A DNA stretch of 64,000 bases from Methylobacterium sp. Leaf125 (lineage in GTDB: Bacteria > Pseudomonadota > Alphaproteobacteria > Rhizobiales > Beijerinckiaceae), in NCBI RefSeq assembly GCF_001423085.1, contig NZ_LMNU01000007.1, positions 82,673-146,672 of the forward strand, read 5' to 3'. The translations under genes and the position numbers were made by a program. The notes beneath the pieces are model-generated. The model searched no databases. It saw only the letters and a list, made by a program, of their open reading frames with translations, and was not told the origin of the DNA. Below, one piece after another: positions 45,666-54,296 of the stretch. Positions within the stretch are counted from its first letter, which is position 1. Every line of letters begins with the position of its first letter.

Positions 45666-45790
45666 TGGGCGCCCCGGCGCCGCCGCCCCGGGCGCTCCGC
45701 GATGGCGATGCCCCCGATGACGAGGGCGAGGGCCAGGGCGTCGTGCCAGCGGAAGGGCTCGCCCACCAGCAGGATGGCGAGGCCGGCCGA
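45644..45790 (-). pseudogene. 3' remnant of an EamA/DMT family transporter
   Basis: Only the last 48 codons remain. The peptide AGLAILLVGEPFRWHDALALALVIGG and the following AIAERPG match the final transmembrane helix of EamA permeases. The homology ends abruptly at about 45790, where the 5' leader of the RND adaptor gene begins. The rest of the gene is absent from the window, indicating a deletion or replacement event. Confidence 0.7.
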
Positions 45791-45872
45791 TTCCCTCTGC
45801 GGGTGAACACCGTTATGCCGGGCGGAACACGGCGGCGACACGACCGCGGACCAGGGGAGGGCGAGACATCCG

Positions 45873-46952
45873 GTGACGTGGCGATCCCTCCTCCTGGCCG
45901 GCGTGCTGGCGGCCGGCCTCGGCGGCCTCGCCGTCTCGCCCCCGGGCGCCCGCCTCCTGGGCGAGCTGCGCGCGCACGTCGAGGCCCTCCAGGCCCGCCC
46001 CGGGCCGGCGAAGCCCGCGCACCTGCCGGCGCAGCGCACCGCCGTCGAGGAGGGCCGCACCGTGGTGCGCCTCTCGGCCGCCGAGCGCGCCCGCATCGGC
46101 ATCACGACCGAGGCCCGGCCCCTGGCCGACCACCGGGAGGAGTTGCAGGCCTATGGCAGCGTCCTGGACCTCGCCCGGGTCACCGACCTGACCAACGCCT
46201 ATGCCAGTGCCCGGGCCGCCCTCCAGACCGCCCAGGCCCGCGCCGAGGTCTCGCGCAGCGCCCTGCAGCGGGCGAAGTCGCTCGGGCCATACGCCACCAC
46301 GGTGCAGGTCGAGACCGCCGAGGGCACCGCCCAGACCGACCAGGCCGCCCTGGCGGCGGCGGAATCCCAGGTGCGCACCCTCTCGGCCACGGCCCAGCAG
46401 GAATGGGGACCGGTGATCGGCCGGGCCATCGTCGAGCGCTCGGCCGTCGTCACCCGGCTGATCGAGCGCACGAACTTCCTGGTGCAGGTCACCCTGCCGC
46501 CGGGGGAGGGCCTGAAGGGCCCGCCGGCGGCGGCCTTCGCCGAGGTGCCGCCCCAGAGCGCCCGGGTCGCCCTGGCCTACGTCTCGCCCGCCACCCGCAC
46601 GGATCCGCGGATCCAGGGCCTGAGCTTCTTCTACACCGTGCCGGGCGACAGCGGCTTCCTGCCCGGCATGAGCATGCTGGCCTTCCTGGCGGCCGACCGC
46701 AGCGTCACCGGCCTCAGCGTGCCCGAGGACGCGGTGGTGCACTGGCAGGGGGCGGCCTGGATCTACCGGGCGGTGGGGGCCGACGCCTTCGCTCGCCACC
46801 GGCTGAAGGCCGACCCGCCGATGTCGGCCGACGCCTTCGTGGTGGAGGACCTGCCGGGCGGCACCGAGATCGTGCTCTCGGGGGCGCAGGCGCTCCTCTC
46901 CGAGGAGATGAAGAGCCAGCTCCAGGTCTCGGGCGGCGTCGATGACGATTGA
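45873..46952 (+). CDS. RND efflux periplasmic adaptor (CusB/HlyD-like)
   Basis: 359 aa from GTG 45873, with a membrane-anchoring signal (SLLLAGVLAAGLGGLAV). Then a short lipoyl region, an alpha-hairpin (NAYASARAALQTAQARAEVS), a beta-barrel and a membrane-proximal domain ending ALLSEEMKSQL. Shorter than most CusB proteins, without the metal-binding N-terminal Met motif. It overlaps the RND pump gene by 11 bases. Substrate probably a metal ion, by family relation of the pump. Confidence 0.82.
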   Translation: MTWRSLLLAGVLAAGLGGLAVSPPGARLLGELRAHVEALQARPGPAKPAHLPAQRTAVEEGRTVVRLSAAERARIGITTEARPLADHREELQAYGSVLDLARVTDLTNAYASARAALQTAQARAEVSRSALQRAKSLGPYATTVQVETAEGTAQTDQAALAAAESQVRTLSATAQQEWGPVIGRAIVERSAVVTRLIERTNFLVQVTLPPGEGLKGPPAAAFAEVPPQSARVALAYVSPATRTDPRIQGLSFFYTVPGDSGFLPGMSMLAFLAADRSVTGLSVPEDAVVHWQGAAWIYRAVGADAFARHRLKADPPMSADAFVVEDLPGGTEIVLSGAQALLSEEMKSQLQVSGGVDDD

Positions 46953-49900
46953 GGCGAGGGGGCCCGAAGGGCCGGGCGGTCGCGGCCCGCAGGCGGCCCT
47001 GGTCGCCTTCGCGGTCCGCTTCCGCGGCATCGTCCTGGCGCTCAGCCTGGCGCTCGCCGCCTACGGCTTCGTCGTGCTGGCGGACGCCCAGTACGACGTC
47101 TTCCCGGAATTCGCGCCCCCCGCCGTGGTGATCCAGACCGAGGCCCCCGGCCTCAACCCGGAGCAGGTCGAGGTGCTGGTGACGCAGCCCGTGGAGGTCG
47201 CGGTCAACGGCCTGCCGGGGGTGGTCTCCCTGCGCTCGAGCTCGATCCAGGGCCTGTCGGTGATCACCGTCACCTTCGGGGCGGGCAGTGACATCTACCG
47301 GGTGCGCCAGCTCGTCACCGAGCGGCTGACGGCCCTGGCCGGCCGCCTGCCCCAGGGCGTCCTTCCGCCGGCGATGACGGCCCTGACCTCCGCCACCAGC
47401 ACGGTGCTGCTCGTGGGCCTGACCACGCAGACCCGCTCGGACATGGACCTGCGCACCCTGGCGGACTGGACCGTGCGCCTGCGCCTCCTGGCCGTGCCGG
47501 GGATCGCCCAGGTCTCGGTCTATGGCGGCGCGGTGCGCTCGCTGCAGGTGCAGATCCGCCCCAACGACCTCGTGCGCTTCAACATCGGCGTCAACGACGT
47601 GCTGGCCGCCGCGCGCAAGGCCACCGGCGTGCGCGGCGCCGGCTTCGTCGACACCGCCAACCAGCGCATCGCCCTCCAGACCGACGGCCAGTCGCTCAGC
47701 CCCGAGGCGGTCTCGCGCACGGTGCTGATCAACGAGGGCGGGGCCAGCGTGACCCTGGCGGACGTTGCCACCGTGGTCGCCACCGGCGAGCCGGCGATCG
47801 GCGCCGCCCTGGTGGACGGCCGGCCCGGCGTCCTCCTCATGGTCGGCGCCCAGTACGGCGCCAACACCCGCGCGGTCACCGCCCGGGTCGAGGCGGCCCT
47901 GGAGGACCTGCGCCCGGCCCTGGAGCGCGAGGGCGTGACCCTGCACGCCGACCTGTTCCGCCCGGCCAACTTCATCGCCATCGCCAACGGCAACGTGCTG
48001 CAGGCCCTCGGGCTCGGCGGCATCCTGGTGGTCGTGGTGCTGTTCGTCTTCCTGTACGACTGGCGCACCGCCGTGATCTCGGCGCTCGCCATCCCGCTCT
48101 CGCTCATCGCCGCCGTGGTGGCGCTCCAGGCGCTGGGCGAGAGCCTCAACACCATGACGCTGGGGGGGCTCGCCATCGCCATCGGCGAGGTGGTGGACGA
48201 CGCGGTGATCGGCGTCGAGAACGTGGTCCGGCGCCTGCGCGAGAACCGCCGCCTCGGCGGCCCTCGGCCCGAGGGGAGGGTGGTCCTCGACGCCATCCTG
48301 GAGGTGCGCACGGCGGTCGCCTACGCCACCATCGCGGTGCTGCTGGTGTTCCTCCCCGTCCTCGCCCTGTCGGGCATCGCCGGCCGGCTGTTCGGCCCCC
48401 TGAGCCTGGCCTACATCCTCGCCGTGGTGGCCTCGCTCGCCGTCGCCCTCACGGTGACCCCTGCCCTGGCGATGTGGCTGCTGACGAACCGGCGCGAGGC
48501 CTCGACCCTGGACCCGCCGGTGATGCGCGCCGCGCGCCGCCACTACGCGAGCCTGCTGACCCGGATCGACCGTGCCCCGCGCCTGGTCATGGCCTGCGGC
48601 CTCCTCGTCACCCTCCTGGGGGCCGCCGTGGTGCCGTTCTTCGGCTCGACCTTCCTGCCCGACCTCAAGGAGGGCCACCTGATCCTGCACATGGCGGCCG
48701 CGCCCGGCACTGCGCTGCAGGAATCCATGCGCCTGGGCACCCGCATCACCGCCGCCCTCAAGGAGATTCCCGGCATCCGGGCGGTCGCCTCGCAGATCGG
48801 CCGGGCCGAGGCCGGCCAGGACACCGCCGGCACCCATTACAGCGAGATCCACATCGACCTGGAGCCCGGCCTCGACGGGGCGGGGCAGGGGGCGGCGGAG
48901 GCCCGGATCCGGGCGGTGATGGCGGGCTTCCCCGGGGCCGCCTTCTCCCTCAAGACCTTCCTCACCGAGCGCATCGAGGAGACCGTGTCGGGCTTCACCG
49001 CGCCGGTGGTGGTCAACGTCTTCGGCACCGACCTCGGCGCCATCGAGACGGCCGCCCGGGACATCGCCCGCGAGCTCGCCGAGGTGCGGGGCGCGGCGGA
49101 CATCCAGCAGAGCTCCCCCGCGGGCTTGCCCCAGGTCAATGTGGGCCTGCGGCCCAACGACCTGCGCCACTGGGGCCTCTCGGCCATCGAGGTGATGGAG
49201 GTGGTGCGCACCGCCTACCAGGGCGACATCGTCGGCCAGACCTATGCGGGCAACGCGGTGTTCAACGTCCTGGTCATCCTCGATTCCGCCACGCGGGGCC
49301 GGCTCTCCGCCCTGAGCGACCTGCCCCTGCGCGGCTCCGGCGGCCGGGTGGTGCGCCTCGCGCAAGTCGCGGACATCTACGAGACCTCCGGCCGCTACCA
49401 GGTCCAGCACGAGGGCGCGCAGCGGGTGCAGGCGGTCACCGCCAACGTGACCGGCCGCGACATCGCCGGCTTCGTGGCCGATGCCAAGCGCAAGATCGCC
49501 CGCGAGGTCGCCCTGCCCCCCGGCACCTATGTGGGCTTCGCCGGCTCGGCCGAGGCGCAGGCCCGGGCCCGGCGCGACCTCCTGGTCTATTCGGGGCTGG
49601 CCGGCCTCGGCATCGTGCTGCTGCTGGCCATCGTGACGGGGAGCCTGCGCAACCTCATGCTGGTCCTGGTCAACCTGCCCTTCGCCTTCGTGGGCGGCGT
49701 GCTGGCGGTCTTCGCCACCGGCGCCGTGCTGTCGCTGGGCTCGATCGTCGGCTTCGTGACCCTGTTCGGGATCTCCCTGCGCAACACCATCATGATGATC
49801 GCCCATTACGAGCACCTCGTGGGGGAGGAGGGGCAGGCCTGGAACCGGGACACCGCGGTGCTCGGGGCCGCCGACCGCATGGTGCCGATCCTGATGACCT

Positions 49901-50103
49901 CCCTGGTCACCGGCCTCGGCCTCCTGCCCCTCGCCCTCGGGGCCGGCGAGCCCGGCCGCGAGATCGAGGGTCCGATGGCCATCGTGATCCTCGGCGGCCT
50001 CGCCACCTCGACGGTGCTCAACCTCCTGATCCTGCCGACCCTGGCCCTGCGCTTCGCGCGCTTCGGCACGCCGCAGGGCAGGGCGCTCGAACCGGTCGCC
50101 TGA
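46942..50103 (+). CDS. RND efflux pump, heavy-metal (CzcA/CusA-like) type
   Basis: 1053 aa inner-membrane pump with twelve membrane segments and two large periplasmic loops. The proton-relay helix reads LAIAIGEVVDDAVIGVENV, corresponding to the conserved Asp-containing segment of CzcA/CusA. The N-terminus AQYDVFPEFAPPAVVIQTEA is typical of the heavy-metal subfamily. The metal cannot be named: there are no clear Met-Met clusters as in CusA. No outer-membrane factor gene follows, so it must use one encoded elsewhere. Confidence 0.85.
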   Translation: MTIEARGPEGPGGRGPQAALVAFAVRFRGIVLALSLALAAYGFVVLADAQYDVFPEFAPPAVVIQTEAPGLNPEQVEVLVTQPVEVAVNGLPGVVSLRSSSIQGLSVITVTFGAGSDIYRVRQLVTERLTALAGRLPQGVLPPAMTALTSATSTVLLVGLTTQTRSDMDLRTLADWTVRLRLLAVPGIAQVSVYGGAVRSLQVQIRPNDLVRFNIGVNDVLAAARKATGVRGAGFVDTANQRIALQTDGQSLSPEAVSRTVLINEGGASVTLADVATVVATGEPAIGAALVDGRPGVLLMVGAQYGANTRAVTARVEAALEDLRPALEREGVTLHADLFRPANFIAIANGNVLQALGLGGILVVVVLFVFLYDWRTAVISALAIPLSLIAAVVALQALGESLNTMTLGGLAIAIGEVVDDAVIGVENVVRRLRENRRLGGPRPEGRVVLDAILEVRTAVAYATIAVLLVFLPVLALSGIAGRLFGPLSLAYILAVVASLAVALTVTPALAMWLLTNRREASTLDPPVMRAARRHYASLLTRIDRAPRLVMACGLLVTLLGAAVVPFFGSTFLPDLKEGHLILHMAAAPGTALQESMRLGTRITAALKEIPGIRAVASQIGRAEAGQDTAGTHYSEIHIDLEPGLDGAGQGAAEARIRAVMAGFPGAAFSLKTFLTERIEETVSGFTAPVVVNVFGTDLGAIETAARDIARELAEVRGAADIQQSSPAGLPQVNVGLRPNDLRHWGLSAIEVMEVVRTAYQGDIVGQTYAGNAVFNVLVILDSATRGRLSALSDLPLRGSGGRVVRLAQVADIYETSGRYQVQHEGAQRVQAVTANVTGRDIAGFVADAKRKIAREVALPPGTYVGFAGSAEAQARARRDLLVYSGLAGLGIVLLLAIVTGSLRNLMLVLVNLPFAFVGGVLAVFATGAVLSLGSIVGFVTLFGISLRNTIMMIAHYEHLVGEEGQAWNRDTAVLGAADRMVPILMTSLVTGLGLLPLALGAGEPGREIEGPMAIVILGGLATSTVLNLLILPTLALRFARFGTPQGRALEPVA

Positions 50104-50583
50104 AACGCCCTCGCCCCGCGCGACCCGGACGGCGCGGTGGCGTCGACCAGGGGGGCCGGATCCCGGCCCGGACGGCGGCCGGATGGCCGTCCCGGATGGC
50201 CATGTCATCGCTAATTGGCAGCGGTCAGAGATAATTGGCGGGATTATCCGGGATCATCCGGGATTTCGCGCGCCGCGCCGGCTACTGGCCGACGTCATCA
50301 CAGCTTCTGCTTGACCCGATCGCTTGGCTTTAGACTGGTTGATTAAAAGGGGCAGACCTGTCGTAAGCCAATCGATCAGGTCAAAATCCTATGATGATCA
50401 AAGCAAGCCTGTTGTCAGGTATGAGGTGAGGGTTTTTACGCCGGGAGATTTCCGGTCAGGCTTTTCCGACACCGCCACCAACAGAAAGGTTCGCGAAAAT
50501 TTTGCGAAGATTGAATGTCAGGAAAACGACCGTATTCCCGGCACTTTGCAGATATGCGTCCGGCGCGCCTTCATGAGAAGCGA
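50104..50583. other. 480-bp boundary region between GC-rich chromosome and AT-richer accessory DNA
   Basis: The first 200 bp are GC-rich with short tandem units (GGATTATCCG, GGATCATCCG and GGATTTCGCG, 50241-50270). From about 50320 GC falls. An open frame to 50587 (plus strand) has protein-like parts (KPVVRYEVRVFTPGDF) but no plausible start or ribosome site, so I do not call it a gene. Confidence 0.5.
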
Positions 50584-50793
50584 TTAGTAACGTGTCTCGC
50601 CGCCGCGGTGCCGCATCTTCTCAATCGTCTCTATTCCCTGCCGGTAGGCTTTGGTTTCATTCGCCAAAGCACGGTCAGATCGCTCAATTAACTTACCGTT
50701 CTTACGGATTTTCCATTGCTAGGTACCCTGGACCCTGGAATGCTGGGTGACTTCCAGACTATACGGATAGGTGCCAAATACCGCCTCTGTCAT
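50584..50793 (-). pseudogene. DUF1508-like small protein with an in-frame amber codon
   Basis: 69 codons from ATG 50793 to TAA 50584, interrupted only by TAG at codon 25 (50719-50721). Either side reads as protein: TYPYSLEVTQHSRVQGT before it and QWKIRKNGKLIERSDRAL after it. The pattern W-x-W-x-I-x-x-NGK with a C-terminal helix resembles DUF1508 (YegP-like) domains, in which the first of these positions is Trp; TGG to TAG would explain the stop. Either a recent nonsense mutation or, less likely, read-through. Confidence 0.55.
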
Positions 50794-50960
50794 ATTGTCG
50801 CTATTCAGTGCAGACCATGTAAGTAAATCAATTATTTAAAATAAATGCGTTTCATTCGCGGTATCGTGAGTAAAGATAAGATTGTTATTTTATCTTTCGC
50901 GCAGGTCGTTAACAATGAGGTGCTATACCCGCAGCGATAGACCTGCGGCGGTGGCCCCAC

Positions 50961-51329
50961 ATGCTTGCTGATGACACAGATATCGTTTTACGAGCACCGC
51001 GTGCCGACACCAATTGGATCGCGATTATTCGGACGCTGGACGGGGTTGAAATACCCTGCACTGTGAAAGACGTTTCAAAAACCGGTGCTAGGATCGGCGT
51101 GCCTGCCTCTTGCCCCCTGCCAGACACTTTCATGCTAAAAATTGTAGGGAAGGATATTATCTGCCGCGTTTCTCTTGCATGGCGCAAAGGCAACTTTGTC
51201 GGCGTTCATATCAACCAGTTCGGTAAGATCACGCCTAAAATTGGGAATACTGACGAAGCGAAGGCTCAAATTCCAGACGGGTCTTACAAGGCGATAGGGG
51301 TACGCCGCAGCCGCATGTCCTCCTTCTAG
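50961..51329 (+). CDS. PilZ-like domain protein
   Basis: 122 aa. The D-x-S-x-x-G motif is present as DVSKTGARIGVP and the strand IICRVSLAWRKGNFVGVHIN follows, typical of a PilZ barrel. The arginine-rich motif at the N-terminus is poor (VLRAPRADTNW), so cyclic di-GMP binding is uncertain. Its TAG overlaps the end of the next, convergent gene. Confidence 0.65.
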   Translation: MLADDTDIVLRAPRADTNWIAIIRTLDGVEIPCTVKDVSKTGARIGVPASCPLPDTFMLKIVGKDIICRVSLAWRKGNFVGVHINQFGKITPKIGNTDEAKAQIPDGSYKAIGVRRSRMSSF

Positions 51330-51553
51330 CCTTCGTAGATGACCGGCTTGGCCCCGTAAACGGAAGCTATAGAACTGCGTGTCGCCGTAGAGGAGCCAGC
51401 AGCCATAAGGGCCGCCACCGCGTCCGAGAGTAAGTCTGGCAGAACCTCACTGAACGGGACCGGGTAAGCGGCATCAAGCGCTCGGGTCGCGCCCACGAGG
51501 GCAGCGCGCACTGCGGCTGATCTTCTAGGCCGGGCTGGGCTGGTGACTGGCAT
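51326..51553 (-). CDS. Hypothetical small protein
   Basis: 75 aa from ATG 51553 with AGGA upstream. An Arg/Ala-rich N-terminus (PARPRRSAAVRAALVGATRA) is followed by a helical segment (EVLPDLLSDAVAALMAAG). No family is recognised. The stop overlaps that of the convergent PilZ gene. Confidence 0.5.
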   Translation of the reverse strand: MPVTSPARPRRSAAVRAALVGATRALDAAYPVPFSEVLPDLLSDAVAALMAAGSSTATRSSIASVYGAKPVIYEG

Positions 51554-51714
51554 AATGATCCTGCTGGGGCACAGTATGCCAAGCCGATGGTGAATAACCT
51601 ACGAAGGTTGAGCCATCCAAGGAGCCTCATGATAGGCGAACGGATGTTAAAGCTCCTGGCGGTACAGCTTCTCGTCGCAAGCAGCGAAAATGTGCGTCGA
51701 CGAGGTCCTCCCTA

Positions 51715-52185
51715 ATGATTGGCGCCCCAAGCTTTCCGGATCTCTCAGCCCTCGTCGTTGATGAGAGCCTCTACATCCGCCGGATCGTTCGCGACATGCT
51801 GCAGCGCTCCGGTATTCGACGGATACAGGAGGCGACTGACGGGGCAGAAGCGCTTGGCTGTATCGCTGAGGCTCGGCCAGATTTGGTGATCCTAGATTGG
51901 GATCTCGCCATCCTGTCAGGCGAAGAGGTCATTCGCTTGGTACGAAACCCAGAGACCTCTCCAGCTCCGACCGTGCCCCTAATCCTCATGATGGCTCAGC
52001 CACAGAAGGGCAGAGTTGAGCGCGCTGTCCGTTTGGGCGTCAACGAGGTCATCGCCAAGCCCTTCTCGCCCAAGACGCTGTGGTCACGGCTCGACGAGGT
52101 GATCAATCGGCCCAGGCCCTATGAGACCGTCAAGAGCATGCTGCGCCCGATGGCTAGGCGACCAACGACTGTCGCAGCTTTCTAA
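51715..52185 (+). CDS. CheY-like response regulator receiver protein
   Basis: 156 aa, a single receiver domain with a 25-residue tail. The phospho-acceptor is the aspartate in LVILDWDL, with acidic residues in ALVVDES and the lysine in EVIAKPFSP. The Thr/Ser switch position after beta-4 reads LILMMAQ, thus Met instead of Thr/Ser, which may weaken activation. No kinase gene is adjacent. Confidence 0.8.
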   Translation: MIGAPSFPDLSALVVDESLYIRRIVRDMLQRSGIRRIQEATDGAEALGCIAEARPDLVILDWDLAILSGEEVIRLVRNPETSPAPTVPLILMMAQPQKGRVERAVRLGVNEVIAKPFSPKTLWSRLDEVINRPRPYETVKSMLRPMARRPTTVAAF

Positions 52186-52210
52186 GGGCGTTTTGGTCTT
52201 CTTCCTGTTG

Positions 52211-52411
52211 CGGACTGAGCAACTAGCCCTTGGTGTCTCAACCTTCGGCACTCACTCCCTCTGGGCTGGGTACATCACGACCGCGGCCGAGCGTGGCGCG
52301 GATCTCGCGCGCATCATGGATCAGTCAGGGCATCGCGATCCGAAGACGGTGGTCGGGTACATCCGGCGCGCCAACGCGTTCAAAGACCATTCGGGAAGTG
52401 GCTTCTTGTAG
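52211..52411 (+). pseudogene. C-terminal remnant of a tyrosine recombinase
   Basis: About 66 codons of integrase tail remain. The second active-site box reads [15 protein letters not shown], with Trp at the position of the conserved Arg (HSLR in intact relatives); the later His (SGHRDP) and the Tyr nucleophile ([11 protein letters not shown]) remain. The tail ends [10 protein letters not shown], typical of this integrase group. The N-terminal and most of the catalytic domain are absent. Confidence 0.75.
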
Positions 52412-52515
52412 GAAGGCTGCTGTCTGCAGATAGCTCGCCGAATGTCCGGTTGCGGACCGAAACGTCCCAGCTCTACGCCCGGTTGTCTTTCAGGGGAGGA
52501 GGCTGGGAGATTGAG

Positions 52516-52788
52516 TTGGCGCGGTACTTCTTCGATATCCACGACGGCAATGCGTTCTTCCGAGACCCGGAGGGCACTGAGTGCTCGGGCAAGGAAGACG
52601 TCCGCATTGAAGCTATGAGGTCACTGCCTGAAATTGCGCGACAGTTCATTCCAAGCCGATCAGCCGACGCACAGGCCTTCACAGTGCTCGTGCGTGATGA
52701 AACGGGCACCATGATCTACACGGCAACGCTGACGTTCGCTGGCCTTTGGATGAATGAAGCAAATTCTACCGACCCATCTACGTCTTAG
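52516..52788 (+). CDS. DUF6894-like small protein
   Basis: About 90 aa from TTG 52516 with GGGAG upstream. The start ARYFFDIHDGNAFFRDPEGT, then AMRSLPEIARQF and FTVLVRDETGTMIYTATLTF, match the DUF6894 family, abundant in Methylobacterium and Rhizobiales. Function unknown. It lies between two integrase tail remnants. Confidence 0.7.
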   Translation: MARYFFDIHDGNAFFRDPEGTECSGKEDVRIEAMRSLPEIARQFIPSRSADAQAFTVLVRDETGTMIYTATLTFAGLWMNEANSTDPSTS

Positions 52789-52795
52789 ATCTCCG

Positions 52796-52837
52796 GTGAA
52801 CGCCTTCAAGGATCACTCCGGGAGCAGTTTTTTCTAA
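52796..52837 (+). pseudogene. Second tyrosine-recombinase tail (13 codons)
   Basis: The sequence encodes [13 protein letters not shown] and a stop, matching the end of the remnant at 52211-52411 ([13 protein letters not shown]) in 10 of 13 residues with silent changes. It follows the DUF6894 gene directly, and no more of the integrase is present. Confidence 0.7.
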
Positions 52838-52981
52838 GCTCCTGGTTTGCCGGAAACTGTCTTGGGCTTAGGCTTCGTCGCAGCCCACGCTCTGAACCCG
52901 CGAGATAAGTACAAGATTATCGAGCCGAAATTAGGATACGTGGTATGAGGCTGCTCATTCTACGTTGAAGGTCTGCCCACC

Positions 52982-53224
52982 ATGGATGTCGTTCTCACTC
53001 CTGATGGATCTACGGGCAGAGCGTGGACCCTGAAAGACCGCCTTGGGCGGAGCCTTGGCAACATCACCAAGCCCCAAAATGCCGACGAATTCGAGATCCA
53101 GCCCGATGCGTTCGGCCTACTCAGAAGAGTGAAACGACGACACCCGTCCCTTGATGAGGCCATGTCCGCCATCGCAAGCGTCACGAATGGGGCCTGCACG
53201 CTTGATAGTCGGGATTGGGATTAG
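52982..53224 (+). CDS. Hypothetical small protein
   Basis: 80 aa, ATG 52982 with GAAGG upstream. The body reads as a small beta-rich domain (GRAWTLKDRLGRSLGNITK, then FEIQPDAFGLLRRV) ending in an alpha helix. Similar short stress-linked orphan proteins occur in Methylobacterium, but I cannot place this one. Confidence 0.6.
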   Translation: MDVVLTPDGSTGRAWTLKDRLGRSLGNITKPQNADEFEIQPDAFGLLRRVKRRHPSLDEAMSAIASVTNGACTLDSRDWD

Positions 53225-53285
53225 GGTTGTACATCTTGGCCATCCGCCCGGCACCTAACGCAAAGACCAAGGGACCGCACCGACC

Positions 53286-53636
53286 ATGATCGAGTTCTTC
53301 GACCAAGCCGGGCGAGAGGCCGCCTTCTGTCACGATGGGCACTCCCTCTACCTCTGGAACGGCAAACCTGCAGCCTTCATCCACGACGATAAGGTTTACG
53401 CCTACAGCGGTCGTTTCATCGGCTGGGCGGATAGGGGCTGGATCTCTGATGAAAGTGGGAAGTGTCTCTTATTCGAGCGCGATGCCGTTGGCGGTCCCAA
53501 AAAACCAACTCGTCTGACGAAGACCACACCGGGACCAAGAGGTACGAAGCCGCCGCGCGGCGAGCTACTTCCTGCGCCGCTGGGACAGGCCAACCTTAAA
53601 AATTGGTCGGATTATGCGTTCGCAGACCTGATCTGA
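53286..53636 (+). CDS. 4-fold beta-flower domain protein
   Basis: 116 aa. Residues 1-65 show four sheet repeats of the pattern F-D-x-G-R-x-x-x-x-x-D-G-x-S-x-x-L-W-x-G-x-P (EFFDQAGREAAFCHDGHSLY, then YLWNGKPAAFIHDDKVYAYS and RFIGWADRGWISDESGKC), as in the 4FB beta-flower fold. The tail is Pro/Lys-rich. Such domains occur in small accessory proteins of unknown role, sometimes near phage or defence genes. Confidence 0.7.
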   Translation: MIEFFDQAGREAAFCHDGHSLYLWNGKPAAFIHDDKVYAYSGRFIGWADRGWISDESGKCLLFERDAVGGPKKPTRLTKTTPGPRGTKPPRGELLPAPLGQANLKNWSDYAFADLI

Positions 53637-53898
53637 GGGGCCAGGTCGCGGTTCCTTTAGGGCGTGCGAAAACGGACGCCATCTGATGGGAGCTGTACGC
53701 ACGCGAGGGGCCGCTTCCATCTATCCCCGGGGAAGGCTCGCCTGCTGAGCGATGACGGCGTGAGCAAAGTTCTTGAGCGGCTGCAAGGGTATGCGCTTCA
53801 ATGTTGGTACGGGTCCGACGCCTCTGCGCGCGGTCGTCTCGACGCGGTGGAGGGGCGGGGGCCTATAACTCCTCTTATCGGCCCCCAGGGTTGGGGCG
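53637..53898. other. Region with one copy of a direct repeat
   Basis: No convincing gene. GCGAGGGGCCGCT (53703-53715) with related flanks (GGGAGC...ACGC before, CCRTCT after) recurs at 54269-54281. Confidence 0.5.
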
Positions 53899-54168
53899 CT
53901 ATGGCCTAAACGCGCCGTCTCGGCGGCTGACCTGAACGCTGATCCGATCGCCCTTCGCACCGCATCCGGTGCAGAGCAGATGTAAGGCGATGTCGGGTAG
54001 GGGGTAGGCCGCAGGCCAGCGGGTATGATCGATGTCCGAACAGTGCACGCACGTCTCGCAACACGCCTGCACCTTGTAGCAGTCCAAGACGCTGCCTACC
54101 GTGGCCGGCGGCTGCTCACGGCCCTCGCGGTCGTAGTAGCGGCGCGGGTTGCGCCGGCCCCATCGCAT
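53899..54168 (-). CDS. Small protein with paired Cys motifs, probable zinc ribbon
   Basis: 89 aa from ATG 54168. Cysteines lie as CCETCVHCSD and LLCTGCGAKG, enough for one or two zinc knuckles, with a basic N-terminus (RWGRRNPRRYYDREGRE). It follows a phage-like set of small genes on the same strand after 128 bases. Probably a nucleic-acid-binding or structural phage-derived protein; family not recognised. Confidence 0.6.
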   Translation of the reverse strand: MRWGRRNPRRYYDREGREQPPATVGSVLDCYKVQACCETCVHCSDIDHTRWPAAYPLPDIALHLLCTGCGAKGDRISVQVSRRDGAFRP

Positions 54169-54296
54169 CGCCCTCTCTCACGCCCCTGCGCAGCCCGCAG
54201 ATCAAGCGAAAATGTTCGCCTTTCGTTCCGAACAGATAGGCAAGCGGGAGCACTACGCGCGCATGTGTGCGAGGGGCCGCTCCCGTCTCCGGGTTT

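Noticed and set aside
46714..50208. Very long open frame antisense to the RND genes
   Set aside because: It is the mirror of the adaptor and pump genes in GC-rich DNA; its peptide is His/Asp/Arg-rich low complexity with no domain, whereas the plus strand has clear RND motifs.
50324..50587. Open frame at the island boundary with some protein-like sequence
   Set aside because: No credible start codon or ribosome site, and no recognisable family; mentioned only in the gap entry.
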